Part shown: positions 1-9,254 of the stretch, piece by piece | How the letters are laid out: each line of letters begins with the position of its first letter | How positions within the stretch are numbered: the stretch's first letter is position 1 | NCBI GenBank assembly: GCA_034401795.1 | Contig: CM067370.1 | Span: 59,498,369 to 59,562,368, forward strand | Reading direction: 5' to 3' | Source: Chaetoderma sp. LZ-2023a | Lineage: Eukaryota > Mollusca > Caudofoveata > Chaetodermatida > Chaetodermatidae | Length of the DNA stretch: 64,000 bases | Translations under genes and position numbers: made by a program | Notes under the pieces: model-generated | Seen by the model: only the letters and a program-made list of their open reading frames with translations | Told to the model about the DNA's origin: nothing | The model's database searches: none

Positions 1-747
1 CTTTGCAAGCAATAAAGCCAGAAAGAAGATCTTCGCGTAATGTGGTTATCAGCTGTGGGGCTTATTCACATAGTGCTGATATGTATATCAACAACAAATT
101 GATGTGACAGCCGACAGGTGATGTGTTGCATAAAGCCTATTGCCAAATACGTCCCAATAGATCAGTAAAAAATGGCTTATGCAGTGGTCTTGAGAAATGG
201 CCATTTACAGACTAAGAAAGGAGTATTTTTTAAATCTTTTCACTGGAATGACTGGCTCTCGAGCCAGCCATTCCAGTGATTAATTTTCAAAAACAGTTTT
301 CTTGGTCTGCAAATGGAAATATTCTATGAAGGGCCCAATCAATTTCATGAATATTAGATGGCGCTAACTTTAAATAACCCTAGAGGTTGAATAAATGAAT
401 GATGCATTTGTTTGTAAAAAAAATGTGCGTAATGACAATTAAGTTGTTACGAAATGGTCAAATTGTTTCCATGTCATTTGAAATTGCGACACCACATACC
501 CCTAGACCCTCAAACATTCAACCTGTTTTTGGGAGAAAATAAGCGAAAGTAGAACAAATTCCCGGCCTAGCAAAGGTCAATATCTACACCCCTCTTCCCC
601 CACCCACCCCCGCAGATATGCATAAGTCATCTAAGAGCATCCGTATTTCAAAACTTTCGGCGGGGTGGTGGGGGTGGTGAGGGTGGAGGGCCTCCAGATC
701 CACCTCCCCGTCTATCCATGGCCCCAGGACCGTTAATACGGCCCTGA

Positions 748-805
748 ATTCATGGCAGTATATTCCAGTCTGTATTTCAATACTGTTCAGTGTGTCAAAT
801 TACAG
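748..805 (+). repeat. Short dispersed repeat shared with 8,738-8,798
   Basis: Both places carry a near-identical segment around the words CAGTCTGTATTTCAATACTG and TTCAG, followed by GTGTGTCAA. The shared core is about 55 bases in the same orientation. The family is not recognised. In both places a G-rich or C-rich tract lies close by. Confidence 0.55.
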
Positions 806-819
806 GAGAAAATACGAGA

Positions 820-1090
820 AAGCTTTTACACATTTTTTGACAATAATTTGCATGAAAGTTGTTGCTATCGATGACGGCAAAAGCATTTAGTCAAATTATT
901 GTCAACATAATTAGTAGGTAACGCGATTACTACCGGCTACAGATATGATACTATGAATATTGTTGCTGCAACAGCTTTCAGTTAAAATAATCATTGTAAT
1001 TTTCAGTCGACGCTCGCTACAGATTTGCAGAGCAATTTGACTGCAAGTTGTTGATTACTAAAACAACAACAACATTGTAGAATTGTTAGC
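820..1090. repeat. Decayed relative of the TTAA foldback element
   Basis: Several phrases resemble the arms of the palindromic element at 50,548-51,858. Examples are GTCAAATTATTGTCAACATA near 895 and CAATTTGACTGCAAGTTGTT near 1,035, which match GTCAAATTGTTGTCAATATA and CAATTTGACGGAAAGCTGTT there. No clear ends or target duplication are visible, so this is a partial and uncertain relative. Confidence 0.35.
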
Positions 1091-2051
1091 CACGGACACG
1101 CAATCAATATCTTACTATATAGGTAGAGTCAGCTTCGGCCTATATACAATCTATCGCCAAGAATGAATGATTAGCAAACAGCGTGTAAGATTCGTTGACT
1201 GACTGCGCGTTTGTTTGAAATACATTACGCAAACAGAAACGTACATACGTTAGCTTGTCTAAATATTTCCTTCGTGTGTTCAAAGCGTATTTAGGCATAT
1301 ACTCGCTCTATACATATTGCGATGTTTGGCCATGATCCGCCCACGACCCGGCGCAGTAAGGAAAACCCGTGACAATTTTAATCTGGTCGTATTATGTACA
1401 TGGTTCTAATGTACGACCACGGCACGAGTTTGAAGAACTAACCAAATCGGAAGGGTCGTAACTGAATCGGGGAACTTTTGACATGCCAAAATTTCCGACC
1501 TAGTCGTAAGCTGTCGTAGAGAACATAGCATACAAAAGTCCTATATAATAATAAACCACTCCAAACTAAATTTAAATAAAATGAGATAATGATGTAATTA
1601 GGGAGTATATGTATAATATATGTGTATTTAAGTCAGTAAATATGTGTGTGTATGTAAATATTAATGCCATAAATATGTGTTTGAATGTCGTGTGTTTTAT
1701 GTTTGTGCACATAGTGGCATATATCTATGTAAACATCAAAGAAGGGACAGCATAACCCACCCACCGCTTAATGGAAGACATATATATTAAATGCATGTGT
1801 ATATGACATATATATCAAAGTTTATGTCTGGACTCCACAAAACATACAAAGAAAGTCCTGAACTTCCTATTATTGGCCCTGATATCTGTAAAAACCAATG
1901 ATTTTAACCAAATTATATGTATTTGAACCATTTTAGACCTTCATGTTTCTAGCTTAGATTCCCAATTGCATTACCCAAGAAGTTCTAGACTTCCTGTATT
2001 TAGAAGTTTGTTGAAACCCTGGTATGTGTGTATGTATATGTATGAGTATGT

Positions 2052-2341
2052 ATTTTTTTTTAATTTTATTGACGCACTGGCAACGTGCGGCTTCAATTTC
2101 CATGTGCTAACTTAGCCGACAGTGCTGCACCCGTTAGTTTAATTTGTTGATCACCATCTCCTGGTCGGGGGATCGAACCGCCATCCTGCAACTCCGCATA
2201 GCATCAGCAACCAGGCATCTTTCCACTGGACCACCGCACCAAGACTAAAAGTCAAGGATTGGCCGACCAGCTTTCACATGTCTGATTTGTTGATCACCAT
2301 CTCCCCGGTCGAGGATCGAACCGCCATACTGCAACTCCGCA
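2052..2341 (-). repeat. Dimeric tRNA-derived SINE, 3' part
   Basis: On the - strand this holds a tRNA-like unit with an A-box-like GGTGGTCCAGTGG and a B-box GGTTCGATCC. A body follows and it ends in GTCAATAAAATT plus an A-rich tail near 2,050. A second tRNA-like unit lies upstream (its B-box half at 2,281-2,341, its A-box half at 7,558-7,660). The shared linker contains CAGACATGTGAAAGCTGGTC. The element is therefore a dimer of two tRNA-like monomers on one 3' tail. RNA polymerase III promoters of this type drive SINEs. The upstream monomer is split by the LTR at 2,342-7,557. Confidence 0.75.
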
Positions 2342-2409
2342 TGTCTAGCTCGCCGGGTAGTGTCGGGACGTTCCGATGTCTCATGTCGACTCGCCGCGCC
2401 GCAAGTTCA

Positions 2410-2604
2410 CTACGAGTGATGGCGCTGGTTAGTACCTGGTCTCGGGGTGACGGACCTTGAATGAGACTGCCCTGCGGAAAACAAAAACCGGCTCCTAAGG
2501 CCAGTGGAACTCAATCGTTCCGGTGGGGCCATGCTATCATTGTCGCAAACATTAAACACAACGGTCTCATCCCAAGAATTTGTGTCACCAGTATGCCTGT
2601 CCAT
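2410..2604 (-). other. Conserved reading frame near LTR1a 3' end
   Basis: A frame beginning MDRHTGDTNSWDE runs toward the LTR end. Equivalent frames beginning MDRHTGDTNSWD are present in all four LTR copies (ATG at 2,604 -, 31,959 -, 42,009 + and 50,129 -). The first dozen codons differ between families almost only at silent positions. It would lie in the 5' leader of the element RNA, upstream of the primer site. Function is unknown and no known domain is recognised. Confidence 0.45.
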
Positions 2605-4343
2605 AGCAATTTCGTGATCCATGGACTTACAAGATTTGATTTGGTGACCTAAAAATATAAGTCTATACAATGCGTTTACCTAACTAATTAAAAATATGCT
2701 AGATAAAACTACAGTAAGAGCATACGAAAATACAAGACATAGAGGCAGGTAGGTGAACTTTTAAACATGGGGCCCCCGGAGGTACCACACAGACTCGTAG
2801 GTCTGCTGAGGTATCCCCGCAAGTGAGGCTCCCGTACACGAGACATAGCTATTTAACTTAATATAAGTTATTATACCTCTAAGCTGAAAGGAAGAAGGCT
2901 ATCTCAGACGAAACAGTGATGTGCCTCACGCGGGCACTACTCCTATGGCTAGTTTGGGTGAGGAGTATTATCCTGGCGTGGACCATCGTCGCTGAATCCT
3001 TGCGAGAGGCAAGTGCCTCGCGCGGGCCTCCGTCTCAGGAAGGTGTCGCCATGGCTTAAAGCGGGAGAAGAATAGTAGGCAAAAATGGGCCCACTAATAT
3101 TTCAAACAAAAATGCTGTAGAAAGAAAATACCATACCTAGTGAGATTAAGACTATAGGGGTGCGTACTCTTTTACGTGAAGACAGAACGGAAGATTCCCG
3201 ATGGATTCCTTCATTACCGTCTTATGTGATTCTTGGTATGCTGAATTAGTAGTTGCCGCTTTATTTATGCGGGTCTTCTGCTTTGCTTAATTCCTGTTAG
3301 TTGTTTTCAGAACAAGAATTAGTCTAGGCCGCAACTGGCTGATATCTACCTAGCTATTAGACACAGCTGTCACGGAGAACAGATGCCCGAGGACATCAAT
3401 ACTGTAGACAGTGCTCATACATGTTACTTAGTGGGATCCCCAAACTGGGTGAGAATCCGGACTTTCCGCTTCGCAACCACATGAAACATTACAAGACATG
3501 GTTTACATTTCACGAAAGCATTATTAGGCCATATCTCCTATCGTTATGGTGGTGGTAAGAGAGATGAATGCACACCGTAAATGTCCTTCCCGTAAGGGTG
3601 AGGCAGATCTAAATATCATGCCCAGATATTTTAACAGAATTCGGTGAGAATACGTATCTCGCCCGTCACCGGGTCCTGTGGAACTAACCGTTTAACCTGT
3701 CGTTAGGTTTATATACAAGTTGCCAGATTGTCAGTAAACAAAAAAAAATTAATACATGTGTTTTCGCAGTGCTTTCCTACATTGGCTTAAAGTACTATCT
3801 ACTAAGTATCCGAAGATACACGTGAGTGTATGTGATCCCGCACCCTAGCCATCACCGCTCGGAAACCCCAATAGTTTACCAGAGTCAGATCAGTCCATGG
3901 TGCGGATAGGGACATCCAAACAATTAAGAAGCCACAAGGCTGAGTGGAGCATGAAGAGAGACAAAATCTTAGAGTTATGAGTCTTACCGGAGTGCGGGGC
4001 TAGATTATCGCACTACCGGAAGAGAAGAGTATATTACACAGTATGTAATGAAGAAAGTGTCTCTAATCATTTTGACCCTATCCTATCGAGCTGTGTATAA
4101 AACAGGTTAGTCGGTAGCATGCCGGGCTAAACAACGCTAAACACAGCGACCGTAGTGAAAAATTGTTGGTGGTGGGAGAAAGTGATGCATATATAAATGT
4201 TGCTGTATAGTGTTTCCTACGTGCCCGGCAGTCTTATATTTTCTATAACCAAGCAAAACAAGTGAACAGATGGCCACTGGCCATATACATACATAATCTA
4301 ACCAGAACAAACAATACAGTGTCAAATGATTAATATATATATA

Positions 4344-4369
4344 CACCTGTGCAAAAGTTAAGCACCACC
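4344..4369 (+). repeat. Tc1 left terminal inverted repeat
   Basis: It begins CACCTGTGCAAAAGTTAAGC and is preceded by TA. It pairs with the reverse complement of 5,975-6,000. In this family transposase binds the terminal and subterminal bases. Confidence 0.88.
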
Positions 4370-4665
4370 CTATTTTTACGCACATGCGAGGGTATATCCA
4401 TGTGCTATGAAGAAAGCAATAGCATAAACATTTATGTACCCATCCATCTTAGTGCAAGAGGTAATAATGCAACTAGAGGAATGCTGATTATGATGGTGGG
4501 GAAACACTGTATGTTTTTGTTTGAACTTGAAAACGAGGCCTGAATATGGTTACGTTGACACAACTGACAACTATTGCCCTACAGTTGACACACGTGGCTA
4601 GATTGTCAATAATGGTGTCTGAAAACGAAGTTTAACATCTGTGCACGAGTTTGAGACTGTCATTA

Positions 4666-5691
4666 TTAATACCGGGTATATCCACCTTGTGCCTGGATGA
4701 CGGCCTGGACACGACGTCTCATGCTGGTCACCAACCGACTGATACGCCATTGTGGTATTCGTTGCCATTCAAGATGGAGTGCGTCTGTTAATTCCTGTAG
4801 GTCCTGCACAGGAGGATCCCTCCTTCTCACCATGTTTCCCAGAATGTCCCAGATATGCTCAATAGGGTTCATGTCAGGGCTCCTTGCTGGCCATGGTAGG
4901 GTTTCGATGGCATTCTGGCAGAGGTATTCATGCACAGCTCTAGCACGATGTGGTCGGGCGTTGTCATCCATGAATATAGGGTGGGTTCCAGGTGCATGAT
5001 TTACAAAATGAGGGACCACAACTCTATCCAGTATGGAATCTTGATATCTTTGTCCATTTAGTGTTCCAGATACAGTCAACAGATCCAGCTTACAATCAAA
5101 TGAGATGCACCCCCATATCATAACGGAACCTCCACCAAATGGAACTTCTTCCATGATGTTACGTTGGTCGTACGCCGTGCGTCTGGACCTCCATACACGA
5201 GTTCGACCATCTGTGGCATGAAGCAGGAACCGACTTTCATCGGACCAGTGTACCCGTCTCCAGGATCTCATGTTCCAGTGTCTTCTTTCGTTGCACCACC
5301 TCAGACGCTCCTCTTTGTGGTGTGCAGTGAGGAGAGGACGTCTGACAGGTCTCCTAGCTTTCATGCCAGCAGCATACAGTCTCCTTTTGACGGTAGACAT
5401 TGACACTCTATTGCACGTTTCCCATTGCTGGCTGAGCACTCTGCTGTTGGTGAATGGAGATCTCCTAACAAGGCGTACTAGGGCTCGATCATCACGGGCA
5501 GTAGTCTTCTTCGGTCTTCCAGATCTAGGCCTGTCCTTCACCTCATTAGTTTGCCCATGTTTTGCAATCAAACGACTGATTACACCATGGTTAATGTTCA
5601 GCTGTCTGCCAATCTCTCTGCATGACATACCAGTGGTATGCATGCCTATGATTTGCCATTTCACACGATCACTTAACCTTCGTCTTGCCAT
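4666..5691 (-). CDS. Tc1-family transposase, 341 aa, DD34E
   Basis: This enzyme would cut and paste the surrounding 1.66-kb element at TA sites in the nucleus. Residues 1-50 form a first helix-turn-helix (SDRVKWQIIGMH..SCREIGRQL), followed by a GRPR-like linker (RPRSGRPKK, 54-62) and a second helix-turn-helix to about residue 115. The catalytic core has D151 in HWSDESRF, the glycine-rich GGGSVMIWGC at 187-195, D243 in MDDNARPH and E278 in PDMNPIEH. There are 34 residues between the last two acids, the DD34E spacing of Tc1. The length of 341 residues is normal for the family. The start is the first ATG of the open frame and lies 309 bp inside the right end. No stop or frame change is seen, so it could encode active protein. 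Activity itself cannot be judged from sequence. Confidence 0.93.
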   Translation of the reverse strand: MARRRLSDRVKWQIIGMHTTGMSCREIGRQLNINHGVISRLIAKHGQTNEVKDRPRSGRPKKTTARDDRALVRLVRRSPFTNSRVLSQQWETCNRVSMSTVKRRLYAAGMKARRPVRRPLLTAHHKEERLRWCNERRHWNMRSWRRVHWSDESRFLLHATDGRTRVWRSRRTAYDQRNIMEEVPFGGGSVMIWGCISFDCKLDLLTVSGTLNGQRYQDSILDRVVVPHFVNHAPGTHPIFMDDNARPHRARAVHEYLCQNAIETLPWPARSPDMNPIEHIWDILGNMVRRRDPPVQDLQELTDALHLEWQRIPQWRISRLVTSMRRRVQAVIQAQGGYTRY

Positions 5692-5974
5692 AGCGGTTCA
5701 CAATTAAGAGCTAATTCTCTCTGTACAAATAAACCACGGTCATGAACACAAAATTCCTAATCTTGTCGCCTAAATCTGTATGTAATGTTCTACACCTCAA
5801 ACTGGACTTTTACATAACTGAGCACGTGTGCTGTTTCCCGCCACGCACGGACATCAAGCGGCGTGAAGTCATGCATGCATGTGCATTTCGTACTTGGAAT
5901 TATGTCAGCTAACGCGGGGACAAAAAGTATGGCAGCCTAGTTGTACCATCATGTTTCTACGTTCTATTGTTTTT

Positions 5975-6000
5975 GCTGGTGCTTATCTTTTGCACAGGTG
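5975..6000 (-). repeat. Tc1 right terminal inverted repeat
   Basis: The reverse complement begins CACCTGTGCAAAAGATAAGC, differing from the left repeat at few positions. It is followed by TA. Confidence 0.88.
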
Positions 6001-6407
6001 TATATATATATATATATTAATACAGGTTAACGAACCTACTATAGTGCGGTTAGCAACACATTGAAGAAAATGATAATAACTATTAACAAATACAGAAATT
6101 ATAACTATCAGTCCTAAGACCGTTACGGTTCCTTTTAGTCATCGGGACTGTTTTTACGGATACGATATAATTAACAAAACCTATATAGAGAAATAATTAA
6201 ACTGTGAAGTATAGTTACTTGAATACTTGGTAGTCATTCCCAAGTTAGGCTACCATGTTACTGAAATTGACACGTCAATCCATAGTCAACGTGAGATGAT
6301 GCGCTCTCCGGAAGCTGGAAAGTTCCCGCTGGCTGGTTCCTGCAGGTTGGTTCCCACGATCTGTTGTCCGCAAACAAGATTCCCGCAAGAACGTTCATGG
6401 CGGGGGT

Positions 6408-6425
6408 GGGGGGGGGGGGGGGGGG
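6408..6425 (+). repeat. Poly(G) run of 18 in LTR1a
   Basis: The run is preceded by CGGGGGT. The equivalent place in LTR1b (near 39,876-39,895, reversed) holds only short C runs in ACCCCTCCCCCCTCC, so the homopolymer expanded in this copy. Confidence 0.9.
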
Positions 6426-7033
6426 AGGACATCATTCAGCATTGTAAATCTAATAGAATGTCTAACGAGCAGTCAGCAAGAGATACGATAGTACTACGTG
6501 GTGAAGAACGTTCCCATAGGCATGGATGGAAGGTGTAAACAACCCGATCACTAGGGGGCATTGTTAGAGGCAAATGAAGATACAAAACAAGGCTTCACGG
6601 TGCTGGGTACCGTCAACCAGCTCTGAAGATGCACCGGGCAGAGTTTACTCGAAAGAACCTACACGATTGGTGCATCGTAGTTTGAAATACCACTTTTAGG
6701 CGTGGCCGGCAGATCCGGTGGGTCATCCATCAAAGAACATCCTGCCTCTACATCTGTAGGTTCACATATTCAGGCCGTAAAGGCCTCACCACAAGTTTGT
6801 GTTCCGAATGTAGATGTAGTATTTGTGAACGATTATCAAAAGTTCTAAATTACTCCCGCAGATGGGGAGTTACAAAATTGTTTTAGTGCGGTGGGTTGGA
6901 GAACTGCACACTACGGGATAAAAACCTGACTCATAGCGAAAGAAGATGTGTATCGCACTTGATAGTAGTTGGTACAGCTCCAACCTGTTCGGCCCCTTGC
7001 CGGGGATGCTCTCAATCACTGAATCACTTCTCC

Positions 7034-7176
7034 TTTTATACTCTCTGTGACGTCACAGGCGCAGGCTTCATCCAATCCTCGTTCGTGCAACAGCCAATCA
7101 GCGCATCGCTAATAATAGCGTCGTCGAACGTTTTAGAACATTCTAGAAGCTTTACGTCCACGTGGTTATGACGTCA
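7034..7176 (-). promoter_or_regulatory. LTR1a promoter: HSE, CRE, CCAAT, TATA
   Basis: Reading leftward there is a CRE palindrome TGACGTCA (7,169-7,176) and an E-box CACGTG (7,159-7,164). A heat-shock-element array follows with GAA/TTC units at 7,146-7,148, 7,141-7,143, 7,136-7,138 and 7,126-7,128 (the unit at 7,131-7,133 is degenerate). Two CCAAT words (7,094 and 7,072), a second CRE (7,048-7,055) and TATAAAA (7,034-7,040) complete it. This is an ordinary RNA polymerase II layout. Heat or cAMP response is inferred from motifs only. Confidence 0.65.
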
Positions 7177-7557
7177 CGGCAATATTTTTAAGATAATCAA
7201 GAAGAGTTTTCCCGATTTTGAAATGGTTTGCAGATTTGGAAAACCCGTCGAAATCTGGTCTTGATTAATGCCAGATTTAACGGGAACATAAATCAATAAG
7301 GATTACAGAGTACCAGCTCGGTACACTAAAAGCGCCATCCCATCTAGGTCACAAGATAGAAACAGTGTCCCGGCATGCGCATGCGCATAATGCGTTTAAC
7401 GAACTTAGTCGTTTTTCGACACGCTCTCTCTCCCATAGGCCCATATACGCTTATAGCTCTACCCAGAGGGGCGTGTTCAGGAAACGAATCTTAGACGAGC
7501 GGCACGTACCCAGCTTAGCTGGTACGGCCGGTACCCGACCGGTTGATCCGAACTGCA

Positions 7558-7660
7558 CATGGCATCCGCAACCAGACATCTTTCCACTAGACCACCACAC
7601 CAAGACTAGAAGTCTAGGTTTAGCCGACCAGCTTTCACATGTCTGATATACTGACACTCT
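7558..7660 (-). repeat. Dimeric tRNA-derived SINE, 5' part
   Basis: On the - strand it begins near CAGACATGTGAAAGCTGGTC and carries the A-box half of the upstream tRNA-like monomer (GGTGGTCTAGTGG). The sequence resumes at 2,341 beyond the LTR with the B-box half. Only CA is left that could be target duplication. Confidence 0.7.
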
Positions 7661-7859
7661 GACGATTCATATGGGACTATCTGTGGATGCACCTGCCACG
7701 ATTCAATCCTTGGCCTTTAAGCCTATTGTACTCTGCCTCCATCACGGGTCTGGCAGTATATGTACGTGATTATATGGGCCTACCTAAATGTGATCTATTG
7801 TACATTATACGTCAGAGGCGAGACTCATATCCTTTCTAACCGAAAATCTGTATGGCTAA

Positions 7860-8137
7860 TAAAATCCCCAAATAGGTTAATTTACTGGCTAATAATCCCA
7901 GAAACGTAGTCAAGTCCCTGTATAAGTGTTCATATCAAGGTAGCTTTTTAGCATTCTGTCACTGTGCCACTGTCTTGTGTGTCACATATATGTTAATGTA
8001 TAAATGTTTTGTAATGTGTGTAAGGAGTCCATCGCTCATTAGGCCATGCCTTTGATGGATTGCCTGTTTAGATTATATTTACATATATAGAAAAACCATG
8101 AAATAAAGCAACTTTGAACTTTGAACTTTGAACATCT
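7860..8137 (+). repeat. 3' end of a LINE with (TTTGAAC)n tail
   Basis: The stretch ends in a poly(A) signal AATAAA (8,102-8,107) and about three copies of a 7-base unit TTTGAAC (8,111-8,133). CR1-like LINEs end in short tandem repeats rather than poly(A). A phrase TAGGCCATGCCTTTGATGGA just upstream resembles TAGGCTATGCCTCTATTGGA at 22,130, so both are likely 3' ends of related elements. No coding part is attached. Confidence 0.55.
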
Positions 8138-8845
8138 TAACAAAGTAATAATCAAATCGTGGGTATACAAGGCTTACGATCGCTACGACCATTCTGCGCG
8201 CACATTAACTACAGGGATTTGAAGGTGACGCGTTTCGATGTCACGTGCAAATTATGTTCACTTCATTTCTGTGTATTTCACTGTCAGCTCGGTAACTATA
8301 TATGGGGATTCATGTTCTAAATCAGCGTTAATGTCATACCACGGCTTGCCTATGATTCTCTTTAAAATGGCCTAGATCGTAGCTGAGTCGTGCCGTGGTT
8401 GGATCTTAGCAAAAAAAATCGCAATTTGTAAGTCTGCTTTTAGCAATGCTCGTTCCTATGGAGGCACAGACCTAAATTCAGACCTTAAAGATCTCATGTT
8501 CCATTAAATATAGACACTTTTGCACGAGATATGAGATACCTGTTCAATTTACCCGGCATGCAATGCTACCCAGCATGCAATGCCCTGTCTTCATAATCGT
8601 TGCAACTATGGGATGCCATATTCGTTTAGTCTATTGTCTGCACAAGCCAGGATTCTCAAACAAAACTAACCTGCTTGCACGTGCAAATAGTCATTTGTCC
8701 TCCAGCTCTGGAAGCGTACGCATGCACGTAGGGCGTATTCACGGCAGTACATTCGACAGTCTGTATTTCAATACTGTTCAGAGAAAGTGTGTCAATGTTC
8801 CAGCGTTCCACAAGACCCCCCCCCCCCCCCACCCCCAGTGTCAAT
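8138..8845. other. Non-coding stretch, ends in poly(C)
   Basis: No gene is seen. It holds the shared repeat at 8,738-8,798 (see 748-805) and a run of 15 C at 8,816-8,830 just before the LINE fragment. Confidence 0.5.
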
Positions 8846-9221
8846 ACTGGGTATGCCGCTAGAGATGGAATATGCCAACGATGTGGACTTCATAGACGAG
8901 GAAAAGAAACCCCTTGACGAACTTCTCCCAATAGCTACAAGCAAACTAAAAATTGAGAATCTCTTTATGAATGAATCCAAAACAGAATTCACCCACATAT
9001 ACCTATCTACAAAGCATGAAACTAAAGAAAATGATCATCCACTTCGTGGCGGCGAACCGTGGAGAAAAAGTAAAATCCTGGGCTCACTGCTGTGCAGTAC
9101 TGCTGACGTTGCTGCACGCTGCGTCATGGGGAACATAGCTTTCCAGTCTTTCTGGAAGCTATGGATTCGTAGATCAAAGATGCACTTGATAAAAAGACTA
9201 CGTTTATAGAATGCAACGCCG
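8846..9221 (+). pseudogene. LINE reverse-transcriptase fragment
   Basis: The open frame reads through YANDVDFI (equivalent of the catalytic YADD box of reverse transcriptase), NLFMNESKTEFTHIYL, RKSKILGSLLCSTADV and GNIAFQSFWKLWIRRSKM. This is the palm-to-thumb region of a non-LTR retrotransposon protein. The second residue of the box is N where an acidic residue is normal in active enzymes (ANDV rather than ADDV). Upstream fingers and downstream parts are absent. The fragment stops exactly where the Gypsy sequence begins (9,222), so the junction is either a recombination point or an insertion edge. The clade is not certain. Confidence 0.75.
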
Positions 9222-9231
9222 GAGCTACAAG

Positions 9232-9254
9232 TGGTACCCGATGTGGGGCTCGAA
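9232..9254 (+). other. Primer binding site resembling tRNA-Lys
   Basis: It lies two bases after the LTR remnant and begins TGGTACCCGATGTGGGGCTC. The tRNA-Lys site known from many retroelements starts TGGCGCCCAACGTGGGGCTC, so the two differ mainly by transitions. The same variant (TGGCATCCGATG) stands next to the 5' LTR of the - strand element, so it is a lineage feature. Confidence 0.6.

Larger units (their letters stand above)
1..2050. other. Intergenic or decayed repeat DNA, no gene seen
   Basis: I see no long reading frame, RNA gene or intact element here. The stretch has a G-rich patch near 660-690, an AT-rich stretch with TATATA and TGTGTA runs from 1,540 to 2,050, and the two repeat remnants listed separately (748-805 and 820-1,090). 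Confidence 0.6.
4344..6000 (-). mobile_element. Tc1-type DNA transposon, apparently whole
   Basis: The element is 1,657 bp. Its ends are inverted repeats of about 26 bp starting CACCTGTGCAAAAG (left 4,344-4,369, right 5,975-6,000, with two or three mismatches), flanked by TA on both sides within a TATATA run, as Tc1/mariner elements require. One uninterrupted transposase frame fills the middle. It sits inside solo LTR1a. The related solo LTR1b keeps the uninterrupted site near 40,250-40,265 (reading TACTAATATAT on +), which confirms both borders and shows that this insertion came after LTR1a. Confidence 0.93.
2342..7557 (-). mobile_element. Solo LTR of Ty3/Gypsy family LTR1 (copy a), split by Tc1
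   Basis: This fossil solo LTR reads leftward. It matches, in reverse, the copy at 38,688-42,269 over its whole length and is more distantly related to the LTRs at 31,704-34,752 and 49,872-54,006. Its start on the - strand is TGCAGTTCGGATC at 7,557 and its end is at 2,342. Without the Tc1 insertion at 4,344-6,000 it is about 3.56 kb. The promoter block lies in the first 0.5 kb. It sits inside a SINE monomer between the A and B boxes. The target duplication is no longer clear. No internal region is attached, which fits loss by LTR-LTR recombination. Confidence 0.8.

Noticed and set aside
4697-5707. Several + strand frames across the Tc1 element
   Set aside because: They are antisense to the transposase frame, which has all catalytic motifs.
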